A stretch of 64,000 bases of DNA from Chloroflexota bacterium. GTDB taxonomy: Bacteria > Chloroflexota > Dormibacteria > Aeolococcales > Aeolococcaceae. Shown piece after piece: positions 1 to 8,066 of the stretch (positions are counted from its first letter, which is position 1; each line of letters starts with the position of its first letter). A program made the position numbers and the translations under genes. The DNA lies in NCBI GenBank assembly GCA_005880985.1, contig VBIQ01000013.1, positions 62,001-126,000 of the forward strand, written 5' to 3'. The notes under the pieces were generated by a model that was given only the letters and a program-made list of their open reading frames with translations, made no database searches and had not been told where the DNA came from.

Positions 1-1005
1 CCCCTTCTCCAGCCGCCCGACCGGCTTGGTGACGAAGCGCTCGACGAAGAGGAAGATCGCCAGCGCGGTCACCAGCAACGCCAGCAGCGCCAGGGCGGCG
101 ATGGTCAGCTCGTCGCCGCGCTGGTCGCCGACGAAGAGCGAGAGTGGCGCCTCGACGCCGACATAGCCGGCGGGCTGGGCGCTTCCCGGGGCGGCGATGG
201 CGACGAAGCTCCCCGCCACCTGCCCGCTCCCCCCGCCGGTCAGCGGCGCGTCGTAGACCCCGTCGACGCTGTCGCGCCGCTCCGAGACGCCCTCGCTGAT
301 GTCCGCTGGAGTGGGGCCCACCTGGAGGCGGCCGCCCAGAGTGCGGAACTCCTGCTTGGGCACCGCCGCCGACACGAAGGTGGCGGGGTACTGGGTGATC
401 GCCCCCAGGCGCTGCAGTTGCGCGCCCAGCGGCGCGAGATAGACGACCACGCCCACCACCCCGGCGAAGCTGCGGACCGGCACCGCGGTGTCGTACGCGG
501 GAACGCCGCCGATCAGCTCGAAGCCGGTGGCGGGGCTGCCGCGCAGGGCGGCGGCCACCGAGTCGAGCGGCGTAGTGGTGGACAGTTGCGCCCCGGTCAA
601 GGCGGCCGACTGGAAGAGCGGGCGGCCGTCGGTTCCGGCAATGACAAACGCCTCGCCGGGCAGACTTGCAGCTGCGGAGGCGGTAGCGGTGAACAGCTGG
701 AGCAGCGCAGTCCCTGCTCCCGGCGACTGCAGGGCGCTGATCACCTCGGGCCGGTTCGCGATCTGCTGCCCCGCCGCCACCGACGACACCGCGGTGAACT
801 GCTGCAGCACCTGCCGCGCCACCAGGGCGCGGTTGTCGCTGTTGCTGAGCGCGGCGCCGCGGGTCTGGCGGTCGCGGCTGATCAGCAGGAAGGCGCTGAT
901 GCCGCCGACCACCAGCAGCGCCAGCACCAGGCCGGCGGCGAGCAGCCGAAAGGCGAAGGAGCTGCGGAGGCGCCGCAGCACCGCAGGGGATCCGCCGCGG
1001 GTCAT
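1..1005 (-). CDS. membrane sensor protein with HAMP segment (probable sensor kinase), C-terminus beyond window
   Basis: The frame is open for 335 codons from an ATG at 1003-1005 to the window edge, so the gene is cut off at its 3' side. The N-terminus is basic, followed by a membrane segment (about residues 16-38, rich in Leu/Val/Ala). A periplasmic/extracellular region of about 250 residues comes next, then a second membrane segment (about 292-318) that runs into a HAMP-like start (FVERFVTKPVGRLEKG at the edge). This is the layout of sensor histidine kinases, adenylate cyclases or chemoreceptors; the output domain is outside the window, so the class is inference. The start ATG overlaps the stop of the upstream Pro/Thr-repeat gene (ATGA), so the two are co-translated and probably functionally linked. 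Confidence 0.75.
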   Translation of the reverse strand, partial: MTRGGSPAVLRRLRSSFAFRLLAAGLVLALLVVGGISAFLLISRDRQTRGAALSNSDNRALVARQVLQQFTAVSSVAAGQQIANRPEVISALQSPGAGTALLQLFTATASAAASLPGEAFVIAGTDGRPLFQSAALTGAQLSTTTPLDSVAAALRGSPATGFELIGGVPAYDTAVPVRSFAGVVGVVVYLAPLGAQLQRLGAITQYPATFVSAAVPKQEFRTLGGRLQVGPTPADISEGVSERRDSVDGVYDAPLTGGGSGQVAGSFVAIAAPGSAQPAGYVGVEAPLSLFVGDQRGDELTIAALALLALLVTALAIFLFVERFVTKPVGRLEKG

Positions 1006-1904
1006 TCCGGTGCGGTGGTGGCCCAGGCTCGTCGGGCGGCGCGGATCACGGCGACCAGGAGGAGGGCGCAGAGCGGGACGATGACCGGCCAGGCCAGGAG
1101 GCCGTGGCCGAAGCTCAGCCCGGAGGCCGGGCCGAGGCCGGGGATCACGGGGATGGCGGCGAGGTCGAGCACGGCCCGCGACGCCGGGACCGCACCGAAC
1201 GGCGACAGGCCGGACAGGGTGATCACCCCGGCGCCGCCGCCATTGCTCGGCCCGCTGCCGCCGGTGGTCGCACCAGGGCCGACGCCGCCTGGGGTGCTGC
1301 CGCCCGAGCCACCGCCGCCAGGGCCGGGGTTGCCGGACGGGCAGCCGGTGACGCAGAGGCTGGGGCCGGGGCCGAGCACGCAGGTGGAGCCGACCCCCAC
1401 GCTGCAGGTCGGCTGGTTGAGGCAGAGATTGGTGATGCAGACGCTCGGCGTGGGGACCGGGAGACCGGACCCGCTCGGCGTGCCCACCGGCAGACCGGGG
1501 AGCGGCGGTGTGTCCTGCGGACTGCATGACGACAGGCAGATCCCTGGCAGGGTGGGGGTGGGCACCGGCAGCGTCGCCGTCGGCAGCGGCGCGGTCGGGG
1601 TCGGCAGCGGCAGCGTTGGCAGGGGCAGGGTGGGGGTGGGAACCGGGAGCGTCGCCGTCGGCAGCGGCACGGTCGGGGTCGGCAGCGGCAGCGTCGGCAG
1701 GGGCAGGCTGGGGGTGGCGATCGGCAGGGTCGGCGCCGGCGGCAGTGTCGGCAGCAGCGTGGCCGACGGGGTGGGCACCGGCAGGCCGAGGGCGGCCGCC
1801 GGGGACGCGGTGATCACCCCGCCGGCGGCGGCCAGGGCCACCGATGCCAGGCAGACGGCCAGGCGCGCGCGGACGCGCACCCGCAGCTCGTCCCACCTGC
1901 GCAT
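1002..1904 (-). CDS. secreted Pro/Thr-repeat protein with C-terminal membrane anchor
   Basis: About 300 aa. A basic start and hydrophobic stretch ending in an Ala-rich signal-peptide cleavage region (ITASPAAALG) lead into a low-complexity Pro/Thr/Leu domain built of a 26-residue unit (pattern LPLPTLPLPTPT, PLPTATLPVPTPT) repeated about twice plus degenerate flanks. A Cys-containing Gly/Pro-rich linker follows, then a C-terminal membrane helix (LLAWPVIVPLCALLLVAVI) with a basic tail. This suggests an extracytoplasmic stalk anchored in the membrane. I do not recognise a family. The start at ATG 1904 is chosen because a TATGAT element (1912-1917) lies 7 nt upstream, as for other leaderless genes here; ATG 1916 is an alternative. 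The stop overlaps the ATG of the HAMP sensor gene downstream. Confidence 0.7.
   Translation of the reverse strand: MRRWDELRVRVRARLAVCLASVALAAAGGVITASPAAALGLPVPTPSATLLPTLPPAPTLPIATPSLPLPTLPLPTPTVPLPTATLPVPTPTLPLPTLPLPTPTAPLPTATLPVPTPTLPGICLSSCSPQDTPPLPGLPVGTPSGSGLPVPTPSVCITNLCLNQPTCSVGVGSTCVLGPGPSLCVTGCPSGNPGPGGGGSGGSTPGGVGPGATTGGSGPSNGGGAGVITLSGLSPFGAVPASRAVLDLAAIPVIPGLGPASGLSFGHGLLAWPVIVPLCALLLVAVIRAARRAWATTAPE
1551..1706 (+). repeat. 78-bp tandem repeat, two copies
   Basis: Two adjacent copies of a 78-bp unit, beginning at 1551 and 1629, differ at only a few positions. They lie inside the Pro/Thr-repeat gene and keep its frame (26 codons per unit). Confidence 0.8.
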
Positions 1905-2004
1905 GTCAGCGATCATACGAGCGCCCCGGCACAACGACCTTATCCGGACCACACGATGTCGTGACATTCGCTGACAGTGGTGCCCATGGGCTGACGGCGT
2001 CGGA

Positions 2005-2691
2005 CTAGGCGGCCGTCCCGGTGGCCGGCGGACCTCCGGCCGATCGCAGGCGGGCCAGGTCGACGCGGGGCTCCTCCCCGCGGGACAGCCGCCGCAGGTT
2101 GGCGGTGTGCCGGGCCACGATCAGGGCGGTCACCGCGGCGGCGAAGGCGAAGGGCGCCGGACCCGAGTTGCCGCGAGCCCAGGCCACCGCGGTGCCCGCG
2201 GTCGCCGACCCAGCCGCCGCCAGCGAGCCGACCGAGACGATCCGCGTCGCCAGCAGCGCGCTCATCCCCCCGACCACCGCGCAGGCCGAGCCCAGCGGTG
2301 AGAGCACCAGCAGCGACCCGAATCCGACCGCCACGCTCTTGCCGCCGCGGAAGCGGGCCAGCACCGGCCACGAGTGTCCGGCGGCGGCGGCGAGTCCGGC
2401 CGCGGCCTGACCGCCGGGGCCGGCCCCCAGCGCCCGGGCCACCAGCACCGCCGCGCTTCCCTTGGCGATGTCGAGGGCGAGGACGCCGGCGGCGGCGGCG
2501 GGACCGACGGTGCGCAGCACGTTGGTGGTGCCAATGCTGTGGCTGCCGTAGTCGCGCACGTCGAGGCCGCGCAGGCCGCGTCCCAGCCACAGCCCGAAGG
2601 GCAGCGAGCCGGCGAGGTAGCCGAGCACAGAGCCGCCGAGGTCCGATGCCGAAACCCCCACGGCGGCGAGTATGACCGTTGTGGCCGGCAT
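2005..2691 (-). CDS. plsY: glycerol-3-phosphate acyltransferase PlsY
   Basis: About 228 aa integral membrane protein. PlsY transfers an acyl group from acyl-phosphate to glycerol-3-phosphate, the first step of phospholipid synthesis. All family motifs are visible: YLAGSLPFG near the N-terminus, GSHSIGTTNVLR, the DIAKGS element, and GHSWPVLARFRGGKS. Length is slightly above the usual 190-210 aa because of an N-terminal extension. The ATG at 2691 lies 12 nt after the DUF309 stop. An internal GTG at 2661 preceded by CATACT (2669-2674, 7 nt) could be a leaderless start giving a more typical length. It is last in the galK-DUF309-plsY run. A second, divergent PlsY is encoded at 6525-7187. Confidence 0.92.
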   Translation of the reverse strand: MPATTVILAAVGVSASDLGGSVLGYLAGSLPFGLWLGRGLRGLDVRDYGSHSIGTTNVLRTVGPAAAAGVLALDIAKGSAAVLVARALGAGPGGQAAAGLAAAAGHSWPVLARFRGGKSVAVGFGSLLVLSPLGSACAVVGGMSALLATRIVSVGSLAAAGSATAGTAVAWARGNSGPAPFAFAAAVTALIVARHTANLRRLSRGEEPRVDLARLRSAGGPPATGTAA

Positions 2692-2703
2692 CGACAAATT
2701 CGC

Positions 2704-3084
2704 TCAGCGGCGTCGCCGCAGCCGGGCGCGAGGGGCGCGGCGCCAGTCGAAGGCGTCGAGGCCGCCGGGCTCGGAGAGGTCGTGGCGGGCGGCCCGCGCC
2801 TGCTCCAGCAACCGGGCGACGTCGAGGCCGAGCCGCTGTGGCGCGAACGGGGTGAGGCGGGCGATGCCGCGATCGAGCAGCGACAGCGCGCCGCGGCGGT
2901 TGCCCCGCCGGGCGTGGTGCAGCCCGACCCCGACCTGCAGCAGCCCCTGGTAGAGGCGGCGCACCTCGCCACGCTCGGACAGCCACGCTTGCTCGAGCAC
3001 CTCGTGGGCCTCGAACCAGCGCCCCCGGTTGAACAGCCGCACCCCCTCGACCAGCAGCGGCGGCGGCGTCTCCGACGCGCTCAC
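2704..3084 (-). CDS. DUF309 family protein
   Basis: 126 aa, GTG start overlapping the galK stop (GTGA). It matches the DUF309 pattern: a short helical protein with FNRGRWFEAHEVLEQAW, then LYQGLLQVGVGLHHARRGN. The conserved EAHE motif, His/Arg residues and helical layout are seen; the biochemical role of the family is not established. The C-terminus is Arg-rich (RRAPRARLRRRR). Translational coupling to galK and a 12-nt gap to plsY indicate one transcript. Confidence 0.8.
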   Translation of the reverse strand: MSASETPPPLLVEGVRLFNRGRWFEAHEVLEQAWLSERGEVRRLYQGLLQVGVGLHHARRGNRRGALSLLDRGIARLTPFAPQRLGLDVARLLEQARAARHDLSEPGGLDAFDWRRAPRARLRRRR

Positions 3085-4241
3085 CGCACCACGTCGGCGG
3101 CGGTCACCGCGACCCCCGGGCCGGGGCGCAGCACCCACGAGCGCGGTCTTCCCTCCCCCACCCGCGCCGCCGCCGCCTCCATCGCCCGCCGGCACCCGGC
3201 GGCCGCGCCCTCGACGACCACGGCGACCGCGGACCCGCCGAAGCCCGCCCCCACCAGCCGGGCGCCCAGACAACCGGGGTGCGCCACGGCGGCCGCGACC
3301 ACCGCGTCGAGTGTCGGGGTGCCGACCTCGTAGTCGTCGCGCAGCGAGCGGCCGCTGGCGGTCATCAACTCGCCCAGCCGGGTCTCATCCCCCGCTCGCA
3401 GGGCGGCGGCGGCCCGGCCGGCGCGCTCGGTCTCGGTGACGATGTGCCGGGCCCGCCGCTGCAGCACCCCCTCGAGGGCGGCCTCGACCCACTCCGCGTC
3501 GACCTCGCGGTAGGACGCCGCCGAGAGCAGCCGCAGCGCCTCCGCCGCCTGCCGACGGCGCTCCGCGTAGCCCGCGCCGCCGACGTCGTGCGCGTCGCCG
3601 GTGTCGCAGGCGACCAGCACCACCCCGCCGAGGCCCCAGCCGACCCGCTCGAGGCTGCCGTCGCGGCAGTCGAGGAGCAGCGCCGCGTTCTCTAGGCTCG
3701 ACACCACCGAGCGGTGGTCCAGCGGTCCGCAGGGCACCCCGACCAGCTCGCGCTCGGCGTGGAGCGCCGCGGCGGCGAGGTCGTCGGCGCCCAGCGCCCG
3801 GCCCTCTCGCCGCAGCATGGAGATCATGGCGGCGACGATCAGCGCCGCCGAGGAGCTGAGCCCCGCCGCCTCGGGGAGCGAAGCCACCACCGCCATCTCC
3901 AGGGGCGGCACGGCCGCATCGATGCGCTGGCGCAGCGCCAGCGCCGCGGCGAAGAGGCGGTCGCCGATGTCGCCCGCCGCTGCCGGGTGGTCGCGCTCGA
4001 CCCGCCGTCCTGCGCTGACGGCGTGCCAGTGCCCGTCGGCGGACGGGCGCACCGCCACCGTCACCGTCAGGTCGATGGCGCAGACCAGCACCAGCCCGTC
4101 GGCGTAGTCGACGTGCTCGCCCACCAGGGTGCAGCGCCCCGGCGCGGTGCCGGTCATCGCCGCCGCCGGCGAGGGTCCGAAGGCGCCCTCCAGGGCGGCC
4201 ACGGCCTCGCGCGCCTGGGCCTCCGCGGCCTCCGCGATCAC
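3081..4241 (-). CDS. galK: galactokinase
   Basis: About 386 aa; ATP-dependent phosphorylation of galactose (Leloir pathway), GHMP kinase superfamily. The galactokinase signature APGRCTLVGEHVDYADG is at residues about 33-49, the GHMP ATP-binding loop LPEAAGLSSSAAL at about 122-134, and the C-terminal GARLVGAGFGGSAVAV motif is present. The signature has Cys-Thr in place of the usual Val-Asn, and the substrate could be another sugar. The GTG start at 4241 follows a GGAGG about 13 nt upstream and gives the normal family length; the frame stays open to an ATG at 4328, but that extension is Arg-rich and atypical. A 27-codon upstream ORF precedes it. No other gal gene is in the window. Confidence 0.85.
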   Translation of the reverse strand: MIAEAAEAQAREAVAALEGAFGPSPAAAMTGTAPGRCTLVGEHVDYADGLVLVCAIDLTVTVAVRPSADGHWHAVSAGRRVERDHPAAAGDIGDRLFAAALALRQRIDAAVPPLEMAVVASLPEAAGLSSSAALIVAAMISMLRREGRALGADDLAAAALHAERELVGVPCGPLDHRSVVSSLENAALLLDCRDGSLERVGWGLGGVVLVACDTGDAHDVGGAGYAERRRQAAEALRLLSAASYREVDAEWVEAALEGVLQRRARHIVTETERAGRAAAALRAGDETRLGELMTASGRSLRDDYEVGTPTLDAVVAAAVAHPGCLGARLVGAGFGGSAVAVVVEGAAAGCRRAMEAAAARVGEGRPRSWVLRPGPGVAVTAADVVR

Positions 4242-4263
4242 CGGTTGCCGGCGGCCTCCGCGA

Positions 4264-4347
4264 TCAGTCGCTGACGTCCCATTCCTTGAGGGCGAGGCGC
4301 GGCGTCGCCGGCGTCGAGCGCGCGGCAAGGGGCTCGGTCAGGGTCAC
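4264..4347 (-). CDS. short leaderless upstream ORF before galK
   Basis: GTG-started, 27 codons, beginning 6 nt after a CATAAT -10 element (4354-4359) and ending 22 nt before the proposed galK start. The end of the peptide (RLALKEWDVSD) resembles the N-terminal ALKEW stretch of DUF1802-type proteins, so it could be the stub of a decayed gene or a leader peptide. It is too short to be sure that it is translated. Confidence 0.35.
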   Translation of the reverse strand: MTLTEPLAARSTPATPRLALKEWDVSD

Positions 4348-4352
4348 CCCGC

Positions 4353-4359
4353 GATTATG
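4353..4359. promoter_or_regulatory. shared divergent -10 element
   Basis: The 7 bp GATTATG reads GATTAT on the plus strand (for the membrane protein at 4371) and CATAAT on the minus strand (6 nt before the upstream ORF of the galK operon). One AT-rich patch in GC-rich DNA appears to serve both directions. No convincing -35 is seen. Confidence 0.45.
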
Positions 4360-4370
4360 TGCCGGACCCC

Positions 4371-5543
4371 ATGTTCACCCGTGAAAAACCGGAGCCGGAG
4401 TCCTACCGTGTTCCGGTGCAGAACCGACTGCGACGAGCGGCGCGCTGGCTGAGCCCGATCACCGGGTCGCTGTGGTTCCGCCTGTTCGGCACCGCCCTGG
4501 CGGTGTTCCTCTTCGTCCGCAGCGTCGACCTGGGTGCCGCCATCCGGCAGTTCGGCCACCTCGACCCCGGCTGGACGCTGCTGGCGATCGCGCTGGCGGC
4601 GGGATCGGTGATCGCCAGCATCGCGGAGTGGGGAGTGCTGCTGCGCGGCACCGGCCACGGCCTCGACTGGTCGTTCCTCGGCTCCTGGTACCTGAAGGGA
4701 CTCTTCGTCAACCAGGTGCTGCCCGCCGGCATCGGCAGCGACGCGATGCGCGCCCTGCGGCTGGGCCGGCTCACCGGTCACGGTCCGATGGTCGCGTCGC
4801 TGGTGGCGAGCCGCATGGCAGGAACGCTGGGCATGTCGCTGTGGGCGCTGGCGGCGGCGGTGCTCCTCCGCGACCTGCTGCAGGTCCCCGCCTTCGCCGG
4901 TTTCGTCGTCTTCGCCTTCCTGATGATCGTCGCCTGGATCCTGGCGCTGGTGGCGGAGACGGTGCGCGCCCGCATCCCGATTCGTCGCCGCGTCACCCAC
5001 GCCGCCGGCCGGCTGCTGCACCCCTTCACCGGGGCCTTCGCCACCTATCGCGGCTATCCCTGGATCGTCACCCAGAGCATCAGCGTCGGCACCATCGGCT
5101 GGGGACTCAACCTCTACTCGATGCAGGCCTTCGCCCTCGCCCTCGGTCACAACGTGTCGTGGTCCGCCTTCGCCGTCGCCCTCCCCATCGCACTTCTGGC
5201 CGTTTTTGTCCCGATCTCGGCAAACGGCATCGGGGTGCGCGAGGGGGTGCTGGTGGTGCTGCTGGTGCGCGCCCACGTGGGGCTGGCCCAGGCCACCGCG
5301 CTGAGCCTGTTCGTCGACCTGCAGATGATCCCCTTCGCGGTGCTCGGGGGCATGGTCTACGCGGTCGAGCACAACTGGCTGCACCATCCCATCTGGCTGG
5401 TGCGCCGCCTCTCCGGCCAGTACCGCGACGAGAGCACCGGCCTGTGGTTGCGACGGGGCCGCTTCAGCCCGCCGTCGCCTCCTTCGGCCGCCGTCGGGCG
5501 CGCCGCGACCTCTCCTGAGCTTCTCGGGGACGAAGCAGACTGA
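4371..5543 (+). CDS. LPG-synthase-TM / UPF0104 family integral membrane protein
   Basis: About 390 aa, with 7-8 predicted membrane helices. It fits the lysylphosphatidylglycerol-synthase transmembrane (flippase-like) family: WYLKGLFVNQVLPAGIGSDAMRALRL in the first third (written in part), the conserved PISANGIGVREG loop late in the protein, and no aminoacyl-transferase domain. Such stand-alone proteins are usually found near glycosyltransferases and lipid enzymes, as here. ATG 4371 is chosen over GTG 4359, which would lie directly on the -10 element (4353-4358). The last 80 bp overlap the end of a paralogous gene on the other strand (5464-6465). Confidence 0.8.
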   Translation: MFTREKPEPESYRVPVQNRLRRAARWLSPITGSLWFRLFGTALAVFLFVRSVDLGAAIRQFGHLDPGWTLLAIALAAGSVIASIAEWGVLLRGTGHGLDWSFLGSWYLKGLFVNQVLPAGIGSDAMRALRLGRLTGHGPMVASLVASRMAGTLGMSLWALAAAVLLRDLLQVPAFAGFVVFAFLMIVAWILALVAETVRARIPIRRRVTHAAGRLLHPFTGAFATYRGYPWIVTQSISVGTIGWGLNLYSMQAFALALGHNVSWSAFAVALPIALLAVFVPISANGIGVREGVLVVLLVRAHVGLAQATALSLFVDLQMIPFAVLGGMVYAVEHNWLHHPIWLVRRLSGQYRDESTGLWLRRGRFSPPSPPSAAVGRAATSPELLGDEAD

Positions 5544-6465
5544 TCCCACCGAGGCGGAAGCGGCGGCGCGCGATCAGATAGGCGACCATCCCGACGAGCG
5601 TCGCCAGCCCCTTGTCGGCAACCCGCTGGAGGATGGCGCAGCCACCGGCGAGAGCCGGGTCGGCACCGCCCACCGAGATCAGCAGACCGACGGTGCTGGC
5701 CTCGAAGCCGCCCAGCCCACCGGGACTGAAGGTGATCGCGCCGACGATGTGGGAGACCGCGTAGATGAAGGCCGCCACCGGCCAGCTGACCAGCCCGGGT
5801 TGCAGGCTGTGCACCACCAGCCAGAAGAGGGTGATGGCGTCGAGCGCGCCGCTGATGCTGATGGCGGACAGCGCCAGGGTGTCCCAGCGGCGCAGCAGCA
5901 CCACCGTCTCGCGCTGCAGCTCGTCGACGTCGGCCAGGTAGCGGCCCAGCAGCGGAGTCCGTCTCACCACGGCGCGCACCAGGCGGAACACCGGCGGCAC
6001 CAGCAGGATGACGAACACCAGCGAGGTGAGGAAGAGGGCGAAGAGCAGGCCGCCGGTGGTCTGCGGATGCTGCAACGCTCCCGGCACCGCGGCGGCGATG
6101 ATGATGAGGGTGTAGGTCAGCTCCTGCACGGTGATGGTCGCCACCACCGCGCCGAACTCGGCCTCGGCCGCGTCGGTGACCAGGATGGCGCGGGTCAGCT
6201 CGCCCAGGGGCAGCAGCCCGGTCGACTGTCCGGCCATGTTCAGCAACACCGTGTCGCCGAGCCGCAGTCGCACCCCGACGACCCGCAGCAGGTAGTGCCA
6301 GCGCAATCCCTGCAGCAGGTAGTAGGTCATCGACAGGGCGACGATCACCGGCAGGGCGCGCACGTCGAAGTGCTCGATGACCCCGCCGAGCGATCGCGGG
6401 TTGACCGCGAGCACCAGGGCCACGATCGCCGCCACCCCGACGGCGAACGGGATGATCTTGCGCAT
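5464..6465 (-). CDS. LPG-synthase-TM / UPF0104 family integral membrane protein
   Basis: 333 aa, multi-pass membrane protein of the same broad family as the gene at 4371-5543 but clearly divergent. Family features include YLLQGLRWHYLLRVVG in the N-terminal third, NMAGQSTGLLPLGELTRA, and the late ITFSPGGLGGFEAS loop. The C-terminus is very basic (RRARRRPKEATAG). It lies 59 nt downstream of the second plsY and is the last gene of the GT4-degV-plsY2 run, suggesting a role in translocating or modifying a (glyco)lipid. Its tail overlaps the convergent paralogue by 80 bp. The ATG at 6465 is the first start after the plsY2 stop. Confidence 0.8.
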   Translation of the reverse strand: MRKIIPFAVGVAAIVALVLAVNPRSLGGVIEHFDVRALPVIVALSMTYYLLQGLRWHYLLRVVGVRLRLGDTVLLNMAGQSTGLLPLGELTRAILVTDAAEAEFGAVVATITVQELTYTLIIIAAAVPGALQHPQTTGGLLFALFLTSLVFVILLVPPVFRLVRAVVRRTPLLGRYLADVDELQRETVVLLRRWDTLALSAISISGALDAITLFWLVVHSLQPGLVSWPVAAFIYAVSHIVGAITFSPGGLGGFEASTVGLLISVGGADPALAGGCAILQRVADKGLATLVGMVAYLIARRRFRLGGISLLRPREAQERSRRARRRPKEATAG

Positions 6466-6524
6466 CCGGTCCGAGCGCCCGCGAGCGGGCGCGAGTGGCT
6501 CTGGACCGGTGAGCTCGTCGGCGT

Positions 6525-7187
6525 CTACGCGTCGGTCCTCCGTCCCACCAGCGGCCGTCCTGGTCGCTCGTCGCGCACCACCCGCTGGGCGATCAACCGC
6601 CAGCTGCGTCCGTAGCGGCGGGAGTCGGCGCGGACGCCCTCGAGGCGCCGCAGCAGCACGATGATGAGCAGGCCGACGAAGCCGAGCGCCTCCTGCGGTC
6701 CCACCCACAGCGCGGCGACCAGTGGCAGCAGCAGGAAGCCACCGAGCACTCCCACCGCGATCTGTCTGGCCGCCGCCCCCAGGGCGTAGCCGGCGAGCAG
6801 CGCCAGCAGCGCCAGCCAGCTGAGCCCGGCGACGGCCCCGGTGGCGACAGCGATGCCGCGGCCGCCGTTGAAGCCGAGCCAGATCGGCCAGCCGTTGCCG
6901 ATCACCGCGCAGATGGCGACCAGCACCAGGATCGCGGTGGGGAACTCGAGCAGGCGCGCCAGCAGCACCGGCAGCAGGCCCTGGGCGAACTGAGAAGGGC
7001 CGACGAAGACGGCCACCCCGGAGTCGACGTTGCGATAGATGTTGCTGGTGCCGACATTGCCCGAGCCCCACTCGCGCACGTCCTTGCCCGACGCCCGCGC
7101 CGCCAGGTAGCCGAGGGGAACCCCGCCCATCAGGTAGGCGAGCAGCCCGGCGACGGCGATGCTGACCGGGGTCACGTCGACGTGCAT
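6525..7187 (-). CDS. PlsY-like acyltransferase, divergent paralogue
   Basis: 220 aa multi-pass membrane protein with PlsY motifs: LMGGVPLGYLAAR, WGSGNVGTSNIYRN, and GNGWPIWLGFNGGRG. It differs from canonical PlsY in the second motif region, where the Asp and Lys of DxxKG are replaced (VGPSQFAQG). It may therefore use another acyl donor/acceptor or be regulatory; this is inference. The gene lies 3 bp after degV and upstream of an LPG-synthase-like protein. DegV/FakB proteins carry fatty acids for phosphorylation to acyl-phosphate, the PlsY donor, so the adjacency makes biochemical sense. Confidence 0.82.
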   Translation of the reverse strand: MHVDVTPVSIAVAGLLAYLMGGVPLGYLAARASGKDVREWGSGNVGTSNIYRNVDSGVAVFVGPSQFAQGLLPVLLARLLEFPTAILVLVAICAVIGNGWPIWLGFNGGRGIAVATGAVAGLSWLALLALLAGYALGAAARQIAVGVLGGFLLLPLVAALWVGPQEALGFVGLLIIVLLRRLEGVRADSRRYGRSWRLIAQRVVRDERPGRPLVGRRTDA

Positions 7188-7190
7188 CGT

Positions 7191-8066
7191 CTACGGGACC
7201 TGGTCGAGCTCCGCGCCCCGCAACGGCATGGCGGCGAAGCCGGTCATCCCCGGCCCGGTGTAGGCGCCCATCACCGGGGTGAGGCTGATGGTCTCGCTGC
7301 GGGCGGCGTTGAGCACCGAGTGCATCGCGTCACGCAGCTGCGCCGCCGACTCGGCAGCGTCGGAGTGGAAGATGAGAAGCCAGAGGGGCGTGTCCGCCGG
7401 AAGGTTCTCGGTGGCGATCTTGGCGAAGGCGCGGATCACCCGCTTTTCGCCCCGCACGATCCCCAGCCGGCGCGCCTCACCGTTGTCGAGCTGGAAGAGC
7501 GGCCGCACGCCGAGGAGGTCGGAGAGGCCGGCCACCAGCGAGGGCACCCGCCCGCTGCGGGCCAGGTACTGCAGGGTTCGCAACGTCCCATACATGCGCA
7601 CGTTGCTGCTCGCGTCCGCCACCCGCGCGAGCACCTCGTCGATCTGGGCGCCGGCGGCGCAGAGACCGGCGGCGGCGCGAGCGACCAGACCGAAGCCGGC
7701 GGCGGCGCTGCCGGTGTCGACCACCTCCACCCGCCGCGGGTCGCCGCTCTCGGCGAGCAGCCGCGATGCCAGCATCGCTGACTGGTGCATGGCGCTGAGC
7801 TGACCGGGGATGGTCAGGCAGACGATGCTGTCGGCGTCGGCGTTGCGGAAGGCCTCGAGATACTCGCCGGGACTCGGTGTCGAGGTGGTCGGCACCTCGC
7901 CGCCGCGAAGCCGGGCGTAGAACGCCTCGGGCCCGATGTCGATGCCGTCGCGCAGCACGGTGGTGCCGAACACGATCCGCAGCGGAACCACCGACACGCC
8001 GTCGTCGGGACGGTGGTGCAGGATCGCGCCGCTGTCGACCACCAGGGCGCAGGGACGCCTCGCCAT
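7191..8066 (-). CDS. DegV family fatty-acid-binding protein (FakB-like)
   Basis: 291 aa. DegV/FakB proteins bind a fatty acid and present it to the FakA kinase to make acyl-phosphate. Seen: the N-terminal VVDSGAILHH strand, VVPLRIVFG, the TTSTPSPGEYLEAF motif (the conserved TSxPS that contacts the carboxylate), VVDTGSAAAGFGLVARAAA, and the C-terminal GAYTGPGMTGF motif. Length is typical. Its ATG overlaps the glycosyltransferase stop by one base (TGATG), and the next gene is a PlsY paralogue, which supports an acyl-phosphate role. No fakA is in the window. Confidence 0.88.
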   Translation of the reverse strand: MARRPCALVVDSGAILHHRPDDGVSVVPLRIVFGTTVLRDGIDIGPEAFYARLRGGEVPTTSTPSPGEYLEAFRNADADSIVCLTIPGQLSAMHQSAMLASRLLAESGDPRRVEVVDTGSAAAGFGLVARAAAGLCAAGAQIDEVLARVADASSNVRMYGTLRTLQYLARSGRVPSLVAGLSDLLGVRPLFQLDNGEARRLGIVRGEKRVIRAFAKIATENLPADTPLWLLIFHSDAAESAAQLRDAMHSVLNAARSETISLTPVMGAYTGPGMTGFAAMPLRGAELDQVP

